Assembly (NCBI GenBank): GCA_030648205.1
Contig: JAUSIH010000020.1
Span: 1-52,818 of the forward strand
DNA: 52,818 nucleotides
Direction: 5' to 3'
DNA from: Dehalococcoidia bacterium
Lineage (GTDB): Bacteria; Chloroflexota; Dehalococcoidia; JAUSIH01
The notes below the pieces were generated by a model. The model made no database searches and was not told where the DNA came from. It worked only from the letters and a program-made list of their open reading frames with translations. Within the stretch, counting starts at the first letter, position 1. Every line of letters starts with the position of its first letter. The position numbers and the translations under genes were made by a program. Positions 1 through 8,604 of the stretch are shown one piece after another.

Positions 1-359
1 TCCGCCATATCCAGCATGCCCTCGTACAGCTCGTCCATCGCCGAGACGTCCGTATCGGCGGGCAGGCCGAGGGTGACGACGGCGTACCGGGGCACGCCGC
101 CCATCGCGGCGATATCACTGACGTTGACCGCCAGCGCCTTCCAGCCCAGGTCGCGCCATGTGCCGACGCCCAACCGGAAATGCACGTCCTGCATCAGCGT
201 GTCGGTGGTGAGCAGCTCAATGGCGTCGTCGGGACGCCATGCGGCGGCGTCGTCGCCAATGCCAATGACCAGGCGCGCGTTCCTCTGCCGTTCGTCGCGG
301 GCAATGCGGTCGGCCAGCCGTTGAATGAGGCCAAACTCCCCGAGGCTCTGCACCTTCAT
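1..359 (-). CDS. thiL: Thiamine-monophosphate kinase, N-terminal part (runs off the window)
   Basis: Reading the minus strand from an ATG at 359 gives an open frame to the window edge, about 119 residues. ThiL phosphorylates thiamine monophosphate to the diphosphate cofactor in the cytoplasm. The sequence shows the family's N-terminal hallmarks: the GIGDDAA motif near residue 34, the TTDTLMQDVHF metal/nucleotide segment, and KALAVNVSDIAAMGG, all of the AIR-synthase-like ATP/Mg fold. The C-terminal domain is outside the window. The gene is divergent from the small membrane protein at 480. Identification is secure from the motifs; whether the gene is intact cannot be judged. Confidence 0.93.
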   Translation of the reverse strand, partial: MKVQSLGEFGLIQRLADRIARDERQRNARLVIGIGDDAAAWRPDDAIELLTTDTLMQDVHFRLGVGTWRDLGWKALAVNVSDIAAMGGVPRYAVVTLGLPADTDVSAMDELYEGMLDMA

Positions 360-479
360 AACACGTCAATTATACGGGCAGCACCTTCCCTGGAACAACG
401 GCGGCTGGGCGATTGCCACGACGGGCCGCGCGCGGCGTACAATAGGTGATAAAGGCCGGGCTGTCCGAGGTATCGCGGT

Positions 480-785
480 ATGTATCATCAAAAGCCAAAG
501 CCCACCCCCTGGTGGCTGGTAGAGCTATTTAACAACACCTTCGTGTACTGGATCCTGGGCGCGACTCACGGCGCATGGGTCGGGGCCATTCTGGGCGTCC
601 TTGCGGGCGTTGCCGTGGGCGTTGAGGTGGCGAAGGCGGGCCTGACGGGCGCGGTGATCGGCATGCTGGTGGGCGCGATTACCGGCGCGCTGGCGGGCGT
701 CATCCTGGGAGGGATTGGCGGAGCAACGTTCGGCGCCATGAAGGCCGGATACGTCATCATGCGCACGCGATGGTGGAGCCGCTAA
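480..785 (+). CDS. Small Gly/Ala-rich membrane protein of unknown function
   Basis: 101 residues. After a short polar N-terminus (MYHQKPKPTPWW) the protein is almost wholly hydrophobic, with many small-residue GxxxG-like stretches (GAWVGAILGVLAGVAVG, GAVIGMLVGAITGALAGVILGG), giving two or three close-packed membrane helices and a basic C-terminus (RTRWWSR). A GAGG-like Shine-Dalgarno stretch lies about 9 nt upstream. It ends 7 nt before the phosphoesterase at 793, so the two are probably cotranscribed. Glycine-zipper patterns like this occur in small envelope proteins, but no family is recognised. The antisense frames here look like shadows. Confidence 0.6.
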   Translation: MYHQKPKPTPWWLVELFNNTFVYWILGATHGAWVGAILGVLAGVAVGVEVAKAGLTGAVIGMLVGAITGALAGVILGGIGGATFGAMKAGYVIMRTRWWSR

Positions 786-792
786 TAGCGCC

Positions 793-1527
793 ATGCGCGT
801 CCTCGTCGTGGCGGACGTTCACGGAAACCTGACCGCCTTCGAGACGGTCATCGCGGACGCCCGCCGCAGGGGCGGCTTCGACGCTATCGCCTGCGCGGGC
901 GACATCGTGGGCTACGGGCCCGCGCCCGGTGAGTGCCTGGCGCTGCTGCGCTCCTTCCCGCACGTAGCGGTCGCCGGCAACCACGACTGGGGCGCCGTCG
1001 GCAAGGTCAACCTGCGCGACTTCAACCCGGCCGCCGCCGAAGTGTGCCGGTGGGCGGGCGCGCAACTGAACGCCGAGCAGCGGACGTACCTGGAGGACCT
1101 GCCCCTGACGACGACCGTAGGCGACCTCACCCTGGCGCACGGCAGCCCGCGGGACCCCGTCTGGGAGTACCTGGTCTCCGAGAGCGCCGCGCAGCAGTGC
1201 TTCCCCCTCTTCAGCACGCCCGCCTGCCTGGTGGGCCACTCGCATCTCCCGCTCCTGTTCGAGCAGCGGGCCGGCGGCTCGTGCAATGTTCGGCTACTGG
1301 AGCCCAACAAGACGGTCTCGCTCGAAGGGCGTCGCCTCATCTTCAATCCGGGCGGCGTCGGTCAGCCCCGCGACCGGGACCCACGGGCGGCGTACGCACT
1401 GTACGACCACAAGGCCCGCTCTCTCACCCACCACCGCGTCGCGTACGACGTAGCCGCCACGCAGGAGGCCATGCGTCTGCACCGCCTGCCGCAGTCCCTC
1501 ATTGAGCGGCTGAGCCACGGCGTGTAG
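793..1527 (+). CDS. Calcineurin-like metallophosphoesterase
   Basis: 244 residues. It carries the ordered metal-binding motifs of the calcineurin/YfcE phosphoesterase family: DVHGN (about residue 8), GDIVGYGP (about 36), GNHDW (about 61), HGSP (about 115) and GHSHLP (about 147). These place two divalent metals for hydrolysis of phosphoester or pyrophosphate bonds. The GDIVGYGP variant is common in a cytosolic subgroup acting on small nucleotides or unknown substrates. There is no signal peptide. It probably shares a transcript with the small membrane protein ending 7 nt upstream. The substrate cannot be assigned. Confidence 0.92.
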   Translation: MRVLVVADVHGNLTAFETVIADARRRGGFDAIACAGDIVGYGPAPGECLALLRSFPHVAVAGNHDWGAVGKVNLRDFNPAAAEVCRWAGAQLNAEQRTYLEDLPLTTTVGDLTLAHGSPRDPVWEYLVSESAAQQCFPLFSTPACLVGHSHLPLLFEQRAGGSCNVRLLEPNKTVSLEGRRLIFNPGGVGQPRDRDPRAAYALYDHKARSLTHHRVAYDVAATQEAMRLHRLPQSLIERLSHGV

Positions 1528-1665
1528 GACGGCGCGTCCGCCCCCTGGTCTCTCAGCGTCCGCAACCCCCATCTCACGCGGATTTGGGCCTCCCGCCATG
1601 CATCCGGCGCGGGGCGTACGGCGTATAACCAGGTGACATCCAAAAACTGAAGGAGGAAACCAACA

Positions 1666-2994
1666 ATGTCAAAGCAACTCGCCATATTAGCCCTGCTGCT
1701 CGGGACCGCCATCGCCGTGTCCGCCTGCACCGCGGCACCCGCTCCCGCGCCACAACCACCCGCTCCGGCGGCCCAGGCACCAGCGCCCGCCGCGCAACCA
1801 CCTGCGCCAGCGCCCGCAAAGCCCGCTGAGGTGGCGTCCACGACCTCGCCCACCGACGCGACGTCCATCATGGTGAGCAAGGACCCCACACTTGTGTCCA
1901 TCATGACAGACGGCAAGGGCCGCGCGCTCTACCTGTTCACCAAGGACGAGAGGAACAAGTCGAACTGCGTGGATGCCTGCGCCCAGAACTGGCCGCCGCT
2001 CACCGTCAAGGGTGACGTCAAGGCCGGGGCTGGCGCCGGCGCCATGCCCGGGCTGATCGGCACCACCGCCCGCGCCGACGGCTCCACCCAGGTCACCTAC
2101 AACGGCTGGCCGCTGTACTACTTCGCCAAGGACGAGAAGCCTGGCGACGTCAAGGGCCAGAACGTGGGCGCTGTCTGGTTCGCCCTCTCCATGGACGGAG
2201 CGCCTGTCCAGAACGCCGCGCCGGTCAAGACCGCGAAGAACGCCACACTGGGGACAGTTCTCGCCGAAGCCAGCGGCCGCACTCTGTACATTTACACCAA
2301 GGATGAGAGAAACAAGTCGAACTGCGCCGGAGCCTGCGCTCAGAACTGGCCTCCCCTGCTGACCAGCGGCGATCCCAAGGCCGGAGAGGGGTTGACGGCG
2401 GGACTCATCGGCACCACCGCCCGCGCCGACGGCTCCACCCAGGTCACCTACAACGGCTGGCCTCTCTACTACTTCGCCAGGGACGAGAAGCCCGGCGACG
2501 TCAAGGGCCAGAACGTGGGCGCTGTCTGGTTCGTGGCCAATACAGACGGCGCGTTTGTCCAGAACACCGCGCCGGTCAACATTGCAAAGAACGCAACGCT
2601 GGGGGCCGTCCTCGCGGACGCCAGCGGCCGCACGCTCTACCTGTTCGCCAAGGACGAGAAGAACAAGTCAACCTGCACCGGCGGTTGCGCGCAGACCTGG
2701 CCGCCGCTGCTGTCGAAGGACGCGCCGAAGGCGGGCGAGGGCGTGACAGCCGCGATGCTGGGCACGATCACCCGCGCCGACGGCTTCACTCAGGTCACCT
2801 ACAACGGCTTGCCCCTGTATTACTTCGCCAGGGATGAGAAGCCAGGGGACGTCAAGGGCCAGAATGTGGGTGGCAACTGGTTCGTCGTCAATCCCGCGGG
2901 CGAAGCCATCAAGCCCGCCGCGGCGGCGGCTCCATCCGCGCCCGCCACGGCGCCGATGTCCGCGCCCGCATCGTCATCCAACTCCAGCTACTAG
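1666..2994 (+). CDS. Secreted lipoprotein with three tandem double-repeat modules (PF03640-like)
   Basis: 442 residues. A signal peptide ends in the lipobox VSAC (Cys21), followed by an Ala/Pro-rich linker to about residue 60. Three modules of about 105 residues follow. Each has a GRxLYLFxKDExNKSxC...C...WPPL half (two Cys, probably a disulfide) and a TQVTYNGxPLYYFAxDEKPGDVKGQNVG half, the hallmark of the PF03640 'secreted repeat of unknown function'. The tail is low-complexity Ala/Pro/Ser. An AAGGAGGA Shine-Dalgarno sits about 10 nt upstream, and a strong hairpin terminator follows at 3015. PF03640 proteins are cell-surface or periplasmic; some occur near electron-transfer genes, but function here is unknown. 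Near-identical DNA in modules 1 and 2 points to recent internal duplication. Confidence 0.95.
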   Translation: MSKQLAILALLLGTAIAVSACTAAPAPAPQPPAPAAQAPAPAAQPPAPAPAKPAEVASTTSPTDATSIMVSKDPTLVSIMTDGKGRALYLFTKDERNKSNCVDACAQNWPPLTVKGDVKAGAGAGAMPGLIGTTARADGSTQVTYNGWPLYYFAKDEKPGDVKGQNVGAVWFALSMDGAPVQNAAPVKTAKNATLGTVLAEASGRTLYIYTKDERNKSNCAGACAQNWPPLLTSGDPKAGEGLTAGLIGTTARADGSTQVTYNGWPLYYFARDEKPGDVKGQNVGAVWFVANTDGAFVQNTAPVNIAKNATLGAVLADASGRTLYLFAKDEKNKSTCTGGCAQTWPPLLSKDAPKAGEGVTAAMLGTITRADGFTQVTYNGLPLYYFARDEKPGDVKGQNVGGNWFVVNPAGEAIKPAAAAAPSAPATAPMSAPASSSNSSY

Positions 2995-3014
2995 CGCATC
3001 CGCCCCGCGCGGCA

Positions 3015-3050
3015 CGAGACCCCGAAGGAAAACCTTCGGGGTCTCGTTTT
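3015..3050 (+). terminator. Rho-independent terminator after the lipoprotein gene
   Basis: A perfect 14-bp stem, CGAGACCCCGAAGG with CCTTCGGGGTCTCG, closes an AAAA loop and is followed by TTTT. It lies 20 nt after the lipoprotein stop codon and before the convergent MFS gene that ends at 3080. Confidence 0.93.
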
Positions 3051-3079
3051 GCCCACCGGCAACCGTGCCATGAGTTAAT

Positions 3080-4312
3080 CTAGTCATGAGCACCCACGGT
3101 ATTCGCGCTCCGCCGCTGCTCGGTACTGAGTATCTTCCAGACTATCAGCCCCAGAACGATGAACAGCGCCGTGTCAGCGATGAAGATTGACCGCACGCCG
3201 AGCACGACGGTCATCGTACCGGCGACAAGCGCAGCCAGGCCGACGCCGAACGCATTGACACTCTGGGCCACACCGAATACCGCGCCCTGCTTCTCCCGTG
3301 GCACCGCGGCGCTGAGGAGCGTACTCGTCGCCGTCAGAAGCGTGCCCTGGCACAGGCCGACCGCCCCGAACAGGACTGCGGCCGCGACCGGCGACCTGAG
3401 CCACACCTGAAGAAGATACAGCGCGGCGGCGGCGAACGCCGCGACAAGCACCGCGAGATACAGGCTGTAGCCCCGGCTCAACCTTGCAACGGCCAGCGAT
3501 GACACGGCGCTTGCCAGTCCAAACACGGACAGAGCGAGGCCCGCGAACGTGGCCGCTCCTTCGGCGACCATGTCCTGCATGTAGACAGCCATGATGGGCT
3601 GCACCATGAATGGACCGAAGTAGATAATCATCAACACGCCTAGCAAAGGCACCACTTTGGGCATGGTCAGGACGACGCGCATATTCCGTAGTGGATGGAT
3701 GTGGCGGCCCTTCCCCTGCGGAGGCTCGAATCGCTCACGTACGAACAGCAGTACGACAAGAAAACCCATGAACGCCACGCCGGCAGCCAGAAAGAAGGGC
3801 GCACGGTATCCCAGGGCGTCGCCGACCATACCACCGGGCAGTGGACCGGCCATGCTGCCGAGAAACATCGCCATCTGCACGAGGCCAATCGCGAAGGCGA
3901 TACGAGCGGACGGCGATTGAGACGCCGCCAGCGCGGATGAAGCCGCGGTGATGCCCGTCATGGCCCCGTAGATCGTCCGCAGCACTATGAGGACGGGAAC
4001 GTTCGGCGAAAGGCCGACCAAACCCGCCATGACCGCGCCGCCCAACAAGGCCCGCAGCACCATCGTCCGGCGACCGAAGCGGTCGGCCAGCGCCCCCCAC
4101 AGCGGACCGACGGCGAACGCGCCCAACCCTGTCGCGAACTGCGTGACGCCCGTCCAGAACGCCGCCTTGCTCGGCTCAGCCACGCCGAGCTGCTGGATAA
4201 AGAGGGGCAGAAGCGGGCTTGCCGCATTGAACGCAAAGGCGCCGAGAAACTGCGCCAGAGCCAGGGCATAGAGGCTCCGCTGCCAACTGGGGAGATGCTG
4301 CGTGGAACGCAT
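3080..4312 (-). CDS. MFS transporter (copy A of a tandem pair)
   Basis: 410 residues from the ATG at 4312, chosen because a GGAAAG site precedes it and because the protein then aligns with its neighbour from SWQRxLYxLxxAQFL onward. There are twelve predicted membrane helices. The MFS signature in loop 2-3 is visible (GPLWGALADRFGRRTMVLR, about residues 70-88), with the repeated counterpart in the second half. This resembles drug/metabolite:proton exporters of the inner membrane; the substrate is unknown. It lies 23 nt downstream of a paralogous MFS gene on the same strand, so the two probably form one transcript. A much longer upstream reading of this frame runs antisense to nothing useful and overlaps the neighbour, so it is rejected. 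Confidence 0.93.
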   Translation of the reverse strand: MRSTQHLPSWQRSLYALALAQFLGAFAFNAASPLLPLFIQQLGVAEPSKAAFWTGVTQFATGLGAFAVGPLWGALADRFGRRTMVLRALLGGAVMAGLVGLSPNVPVLIVLRTIYGAMTGITAASSALAASQSPSARIAFAIGLVQMAMFLGSMAGPLPGGMVGDALGYRAPFFLAAGVAFMGFLVVLLFVRERFEPPQGKGRHIHPLRNMRVVLTMPKVVPLLGVLMIIYFGPFMVQPIMAVYMQDMVAEGAATFAGLALSVFGLASAVSSLAVARLSRGYSLYLAVLVAAFAAAALYLLQVWLRSPVAAAVLFGAVGLCQGTLLTATSTLLSAAVPREKQGAVFGVAQSVNAFGVGLAALVAGTMTVVLGVRSIFIADTALFIVLGLIVWKILSTEQRRSANTVGAHD

Positions 4313-4335
4313 GCTTTCCTTGCTCAACAAAGCTA

Positions 4336-5544
4336 TCAGGCGCTGGCCTGCGTTCCCACGCGGTTTTTCGTTGTTCTCCTGTACATCCACCACGCCCCCA
4401 ACCCCAGGAGGAAGTACATGCCCGCGTCCACCGCAAATATGGACCGTACGCCGAATGCAATGGTCAGCGTGCCCGCGGCCAGCGCCGCGACTCCCTGCGA
4501 CAGCGCTCCCGCGCTCTGGGCCACGCCGAACACCGCGCCCTGGCGCTCGCGGGAGACAGATGCGCTGAGCAGGGAGTTGATGGACGTGAGGAGGCTGCCC
4601 TGACAGAGGCCCACCAGCCCGATCAGCAGCGCCGACTGGATGGCGGACTGCACCCAGAGTTGGGGCAGGAACAACACGGACGCGACGCACCCGGCTATGG
4701 CGACCACCAGCAGGAAGCGCTCGGCGTGACCCCATCGTCCGATGACCACGGATGAAAACGCGCTCGCAAGCCCCAGCAGCGATAGGGCCAGTCCGGCGGC
4801 CGTCGCGGCTCCTTCAGTGACCAGGCCCTGCATAAACACCGCCAGCACCGGCTGAAGCATGAAGGGCCCGAAGCGGATGATCATCAACATGCCCAGGAAA
4901 GGAATCACGTTCGTTATACCCAGGACCATGCGTACATTGTCTATCGGGCTCTGGTGCGAGCCAGACGTCTCAGCGAGCTTGAAGTCCTCTCGGACGAACA
5001 GTACCACTATCAGACACGCGACGACCAACGACACGCCCATTACGAAGAACGGTGCACGATATCCCAGCGCGTCCGCGATTATCCCGCCCGCCAGAGGGCC
5101 AGTCATGGAACCCAGGAAGAACGCCATCTGGATTAGTCCCACCGCGAACGGGATTCGGGAACGCGGCGCCTGAGAGGCTACCAACGCGGAGGTCGCCGTG
5201 CTCACGCCGGCGAGCACGCCGTGGATGGCGCGCATGGCGATCAAGACTCCCAGGCTGGGAGATAGTCCCGACAGGACGAGGATGCACGCGCCCCCGGCGG
5301 TCGAGCGCAGGACCATGGACTTCCGCCCATAGCGGTCCGCCAACGTCCCCCAAATCGGGGCGGCGAGAAAGGAGCCGAAACCGCTCGCAAACGTGGCCAC
5401 GCCCGCCCAGAAGGCCGCTTCACTTGGATTCTTTATCCCCAGGTCCTGGATGAATAGCGGAAGAAGCGGGGTCACGCCGCTGAACGCCGCCGTGGAGAGG
5501 AATTGGGCGATGACCAGTGTATAAAGGTTGCGTTGCCAGCTCAT
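4336..5544 (-). CDS. MFS transporter (copy B of a tandem pair)
   Basis: 402 residues from the ATG at 5544; a GTG at 5565 would add seven residues and give the same N-terminal length as copy A. Twelve helices, with the MFS loop motif APIWGTLADRYGRKSMVLR at about residues 66-84. It is clearly paralogous to copy A (shared SWQR, LPLFIQ, LGYRAPFF and GSLLTxxxxLLSA/VxREKQGAVFGVAQS segments). No strong Shine-Dalgarno is seen. A TATAAT box sits on this strand at 5577-5572, only 6 nt before the GTG, so a leaderless transcript is possible. Probably an inner-membrane exporter. Divergent from the gcv operon. Confidence 0.92.
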   Translation of the reverse strand: MSWQRNLYTLVIAQFLSTAAFSGVTPLLPLFIQDLGIKNPSEAAFWAGVATFASGFGSFLAAPIWGTLADRYGRKSMVLRSTAGGACILVLSGLSPSLGVLIAMRAIHGVLAGVSTATSALVASQAPRSRIPFAVGLIQMAFFLGSMTGPLAGGIIADALGYRAPFFVMGVSLVVACLIVVLFVREDFKLAETSGSHQSPIDNVRMVLGITNVIPFLGMLMIIRFGPFMLQPVLAVFMQGLVTEGAATAAGLALSLLGLASAFSSVVIGRWGHAERFLLVVAIAGCVASVLFLPQLWVQSAIQSALLIGLVGLCQGSLLTSINSLLSASVSRERQGAVFGVAQSAGALSQGVAALAAGTLTIAFGVRSIFAVDAGMYFLLGLGAWWMYRRTTKNRVGTQASA

Positions 5545-5727
5545 CACGCCGCGCTTGCTAGTCACCAGGGCATTATAACCAATGTCAGGCAGGACAGAGA
5601 AGGCACATGACCCGCGCAGCGCTGTTCGTCCACGTATGCATCGTGCGAAAGGCATGGCCTGTGAGGGAACCGTTCCGCGCCGGTGCCGAGCGCTCGGCAA
5701 GCGCAAGGCGGGATCCACGCGCAACCC

Positions 5728-5756
5728 TCGACAGCGGCACTCCACGCGAGTAGAAT
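5728..5756 (+). promoter_or_regulatory. Candidate sigma-70-type promoter of the gcv operon
   Basis: TCGACA at 5728-5733 (5/6 to TTGACA), a 17-nt spacer, and TAGAAT at 5751-5756 (5/6 to TATAAT). The predicted start, near 5763, leaves a leader of about 20 nt before the gcvT ATG with its GAGG site. That is too short to hold a glycine riboswitch. Confidence 0.65.
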
Positions 5757-5783
5757 AGTTTCGCAACAACGTCCGAGGTCCGT

Positions 5784-6896
5784 ATGCCACCCGGATATAA
5801 GCGCACGCCGCTCTACACCGCCCACGTCAGCGCCAGCGCCAGGATGGTACCCTTCGCCGGATGGGAGATGCCTATCTCTTTCCCGTCCGGCATCATCGCC
5901 GAACACCGCGCAGTCCGCTCCTCCGCGGGCATCTTCGACGTGTCCCACATGGGCCGCCTGGAGTTGCGCGGCGCGATGGCAGGCGCTTTTCTGGACACCG
6001 TTTTGACCGCGGACATCCCGCGCCTGACCGAGGGCCGCGCCCGCTATACCTTCGTCCTCCGAGAGGACGGCGGCATCCTGGACGACTGCATCATCTACAA
6101 GCTGAAGCCGGAGCGGTTCCTCCTCATCTGCAACGCCTCCCGGCGCGACGAGGTGGTCGCCTGGCTCGTGGAGCGCTTTCCGTACCCGCCGCCCCAGTTC
6201 ATTGACCGCACCGAGGGCACGGTGATGATCGCCTGCCAGGGACCGGCCGCGCGGGATCTCGTCGTCGGGCTGCTGGACTCGGACGTGGACGAGCTGATGC
6301 CCTACAGCAACAAGGAGATGGACGTGGGAGGCAGGCGCATCCTCGTCGCCCGCACCGGCTACACCGGCGAGGACGGGATGGAAATCATAGCGCCGGGAGA
6401 GATGAGCACCCTGCTGTGGGAGCGTCTGCGCCAGAAGGGCGCGACGCCCTGCGGCCTCGGCGCCCGCGACACCTTGCGGCTGGAGGCAGGCCTGCGCCTC
6501 TACGGCCAGGACATGGACACGTCCACCAACCCCCTTGAGGCTGGACTGGAGCGGTTCGTTGAGTTCTCCAAGGCCAGCTTCATTGGCCGGGAGGCCCTGC
6601 TGAATACAAGAGAGCGCGGCGTGGCCCGCAAGCTGGTTGGCCTGGAGATACTGGGACGCAGCATCCCGCGTCACGGCTACGCCATCCTGAGCGACGGCCA
6701 GCCCGTGGGCGCCGTCGCCAGCGGTAGCTACGCTCCCACCCTGGACAAGAATATCGCCATGGGATATGTGCCCACGGGATTGAGCGCGCCCGGCACAAAG
6801 CTCTGGGTGGACATCCGGGGCAAGCCCGTTGAGGCTGTCGTCGCTCACATGCCTTTTTATTCCCGGACGCGTCCGCTCGCGCCCGCGGGGAGGTGA
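5784..6896 (+). CDS. gcvT: Glycine cleavage system T protein (aminomethyltransferase)
   Basis: 370 residues, the usual family length. GcvT transfers the methylene group from aminomethyl-lipoyl-GcvH to tetrahydrofolate and releases ammonia. Diagnostic segments: FAGWEMPISFPSGIIAEH near residue 26, FDVSHMGRLELRG near 53, EDGGILDDCIIYKL near 95, the ARTGYTGEDGMEI folate-domain motif near 190, and GLGARDTLRLEAGLRLYGQD near 227. It is the first gene of a four-gene operon; its TGA overlaps the GTG of gcvH by 4 nt, consistent with translational coupling. Confidence 0.97.
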   Translation: MPPGYKRTPLYTAHVSASARMVPFAGWEMPISFPSGIIAEHRAVRSSAGIFDVSHMGRLELRGAMAGAFLDTVLTADIPRLTEGRARYTFVLREDGGILDDCIIYKLKPERFLLICNASRRDEVVAWLVERFPYPPPQFIDRTEGTVMIACQGPAARDLVVGLLDSDVDELMPYSNKEMDVGGRRILVARTGYTGEDGMEIIAPGEMSTLLWERLRQKGATPCGLGARDTLRLEAGLRLYGQDMDTSTNPLEAGLERFVEFSKASFIGREALLNTRERGVARKLVGLEILGRSIPRHGYAILSDGQPVGAVASGSYAPTLDKNIAMGYVPTGLSAPGTKLWVDIRGKPVEAVVAHMPFYSRTRPLAPAGR

Positions 6897-7288
6897 ACGT
6901 GTACCCTTCGGACCTGAAGTACAGCAAGGAGCACGAGTGGGTGCGCCTGGGCAACGACGGCGCCGCCGAGGTCGGCATCACCCAGTTTGCGCAGGAGCAG
7001 CTCGGCGACGTGGTGTACATTGACCTGCCCGCCGTGGGCGCGCACATAGAGCAGTTCAAAAAGATGGGTGAGATCGAGTCGGTCAAGGCCGTCTCCGAGG
7101 TTTTCGCCCCGGTGAGCGGCGAGGTCATGGCCATCAACCAGGAGCTTGTTCAAACGCCGGAGGCGGTGAACAAAGACCCCTACGGAAAGGGGTGGATGGT
7201 GCGCGTGCGCCTCAAGGACAAGGGCGAGGCCGCCCGGCTCATGGACGCCCGCGCCTACCAGGAGATGCTGGGGAAGGCAAAGCACTAG
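6893..7288 (+). CDS. gcvH: Glycine cleavage system H protein (lipoyl carrier)
   Basis: 131 residues from a GTG that overlaps the gcvT stop (GTGA). GcvH shuttles the aminomethyl group between the P, T and L proteins on a lipoyl arm. The lipoylated lysine is Lys65 in the motif GEIESVKAVSEV. The N-terminal KYSKEHEWVRL and the VGITQFAQEQLGDVVYIDLP segment are classical. The gene sits between gcvT and gcvPA, in the usual stoichiometric operon order. No lpd (L protein) is present in the window. Confidence 0.97.
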   Translation: MNVYPSDLKYSKEHEWVRLGNDGAAEVGITQFAQEQLGDVVYIDLPAVGAHIEQFKKMGEIESVKAVSEVFAPVSGEVMAINQELVQTPEAVNKDPYGKGWMVRVRLKDKGEAARLMDARAYQEMLGKAKH

Positions 7289-7291
7289 CCT

Positions 7292-8602
7292 ATGCCCTCT
7301 CCCTACATCCCGAACACGGACGCCGACCGCCGCGCTCTGCTTGAGGCCATTGGCGCGCGCTCCGTGGACGAGCTTTTCGCCGATATCCCGCGCGCGCACC
7401 GCGACCCGGAGCTGCGCCTGCAGCCGCCGCTGTCGGAGGCGGAGCTGAAGCGCGAGCTTGCGGCCCTGGCGCGGCGGAACGCGGCCCCCGGCGAGTACGC
7501 CTGCTTCCTGGGGGCGGGCGCCTATCATCACTATATCCCCGCCATCGTCCCCTACCTCACCGGACGCGCGGAGTTCGCCACCTGCTACACCCCCTATCAG
7601 CCGGAGATCAGCCAGGGGACGCTCCAGGCCACCTACGAGTTCCAGTCGCTGGTCTGCCAGCTCACCGGCATGGAGGTGGCCAACGCCGGCATGTACGACG
7701 GCTCCACCGCTCTGGCGGAGGCCGCCCTGATGTCCTGCCGCATCACGGGCCGTAGCGCCATCGCTTACACGGACGCCCTGCACCCGCGCTACTTGGACGT
7801 GCTCCGCACGTACCTGGAGAGCCAAGGCCTCACGCTGGTCATGACCAGCGGCGCGTCGGCCCTGCCCCTGGATACGGCGGGCGTCATCGTCCAGAGCCCG
7901 AACTTCTATGGCTGCCTGGAGGACATGTCCACCGCGGCCCAGGCGGCCCACGCCGCGGGCGCGCTGCTGATCGCCGCATTCGACCCCATCGCACTGGGGA
8001 TGTTCCGGCCGCCGGGCGACTTCGGCGCGGACATCGCGGTGGGCGAGGGCCAGCCGCTGGGTCTGGGCATGAGCTTCGGCGGACCGTACGTGGGCCTCTT
8101 CGCCACGCGCACGCAGCACCTGCGCCAGATGCCCGGTCGGCTGGTGGGCCGCGCGAAGGACTCGCAGGGGCGCGACGGCTTTGTCCTCACGCTGCAGACG
8201 CGGGAGCAGCACATCCGCCGCGAGCGCGCCACGTCCAACATCTGCACCAGCGAGTCGCTCATGGCCACCGCCGCCACCATCTACCTGGCCGCCCTGGGAC
8301 GGCGCGGCCTCCGGCGCGTGGCCGAGTTGTGCTACCACAAGGCCCATTACACAGCGGAGCGCATCGCGGCACTCACGGGCTACACCCTGCCGGTCCGCGG
8401 GACATTCTTCCGGGAGTTCGTCATTCACTGTCCGGCGCCGCCGCACCTGATCAACCAGCGATTGCTGGAGCAGGGCATCATCGGCGGGCTGGACGTGAGC
8501 GACCGCTTCCCTAACGCCATGCTGCTGTGCGTGACAGAGATGACCACCCGCCAGGAGATAGACCGGCTGGTGGACGCGTTCCGCAAAGCGGGAGGGCGCT
8601 AG
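7292..8602 (+). CDS. gcvPA: Glycine dehydrogenase (decarboxylating) subunit 1
   Basis: 436 residues, normal for the N-terminal half of a split P protein. Visible hallmarks are [17 protein letters not shown] at the N-terminus, [13 protein letters not shown] near 76, [15 protein letters not shown] near 101, [19 protein letters not shown] near 129, and the [21 protein letters not shown] and [15 protein letters not shown]-like stretches later on. This subunit contributes half of the PLP site. It starts 3 nt after gcvH and ends 2 nt before gcvPB. Confidence 0.97.
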   Translation: MPSPYIPNTDADRRALLEAIGARSVDELFADIPRAHRDPELRLQPPLSEAELKRELAALARRNAAPGEYACFLGAGAYHHYIPAIVPYLTGRAEFATCYTPYQPEISQGTLQATYEFQSLVCQLTGMEVANAGMYDGSTALAEAALMSCRITGRSAIAYTDALHPRYLDVLRTYLESQGLTLVMTSGASALPLDTAGVIVQSPNFYGCLEDMSTAAQAAHAAGALLIAAFDPIALGMFRPPGDFGADIAVGEGQPLGLGMSFGGPYVGLFATRTQHLRQMPGRLVGRAKDSQGRDGFVLTLQTREQHIRRERATSNICTSESLMATAATIYLAALGRRGLRRVAELCYHKAHYTAERIAALTGYTLPVRGTFFREFVIHCPAPPHLINQRLLEQGIIGGLDVSDRFPNAMLLCVTEMTTRQEIDRLVDAFRKAGGR

Positions 8603-8604
8603 CC

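Noticed and set aside
4313-4735. N-terminal extension of MFS copy A to 4735
   Set aside because: The extension overlaps the upstream paralogue in another frame and is not hydrophobic or MFS-like. The start at 4312 has a ribosome site and aligns with copy B.
5545-5783. Glycine riboswitch upstream of gcvT
   Set aside because: No conserved glycine-aptamer segments were seen, and the likely promoter leaves only about 20 nt of leader.
6857-8446. 529-codon antisense frame opposite gcvH/gcvPA, and the similar long antisense frame at 5562-6848
   Set aside because: They lie wholly opposite well-identified gcv genes, have the Arg/Ala/Gly-rich composition of GC-rich shadow frames, and show no family motif or ribosome site.
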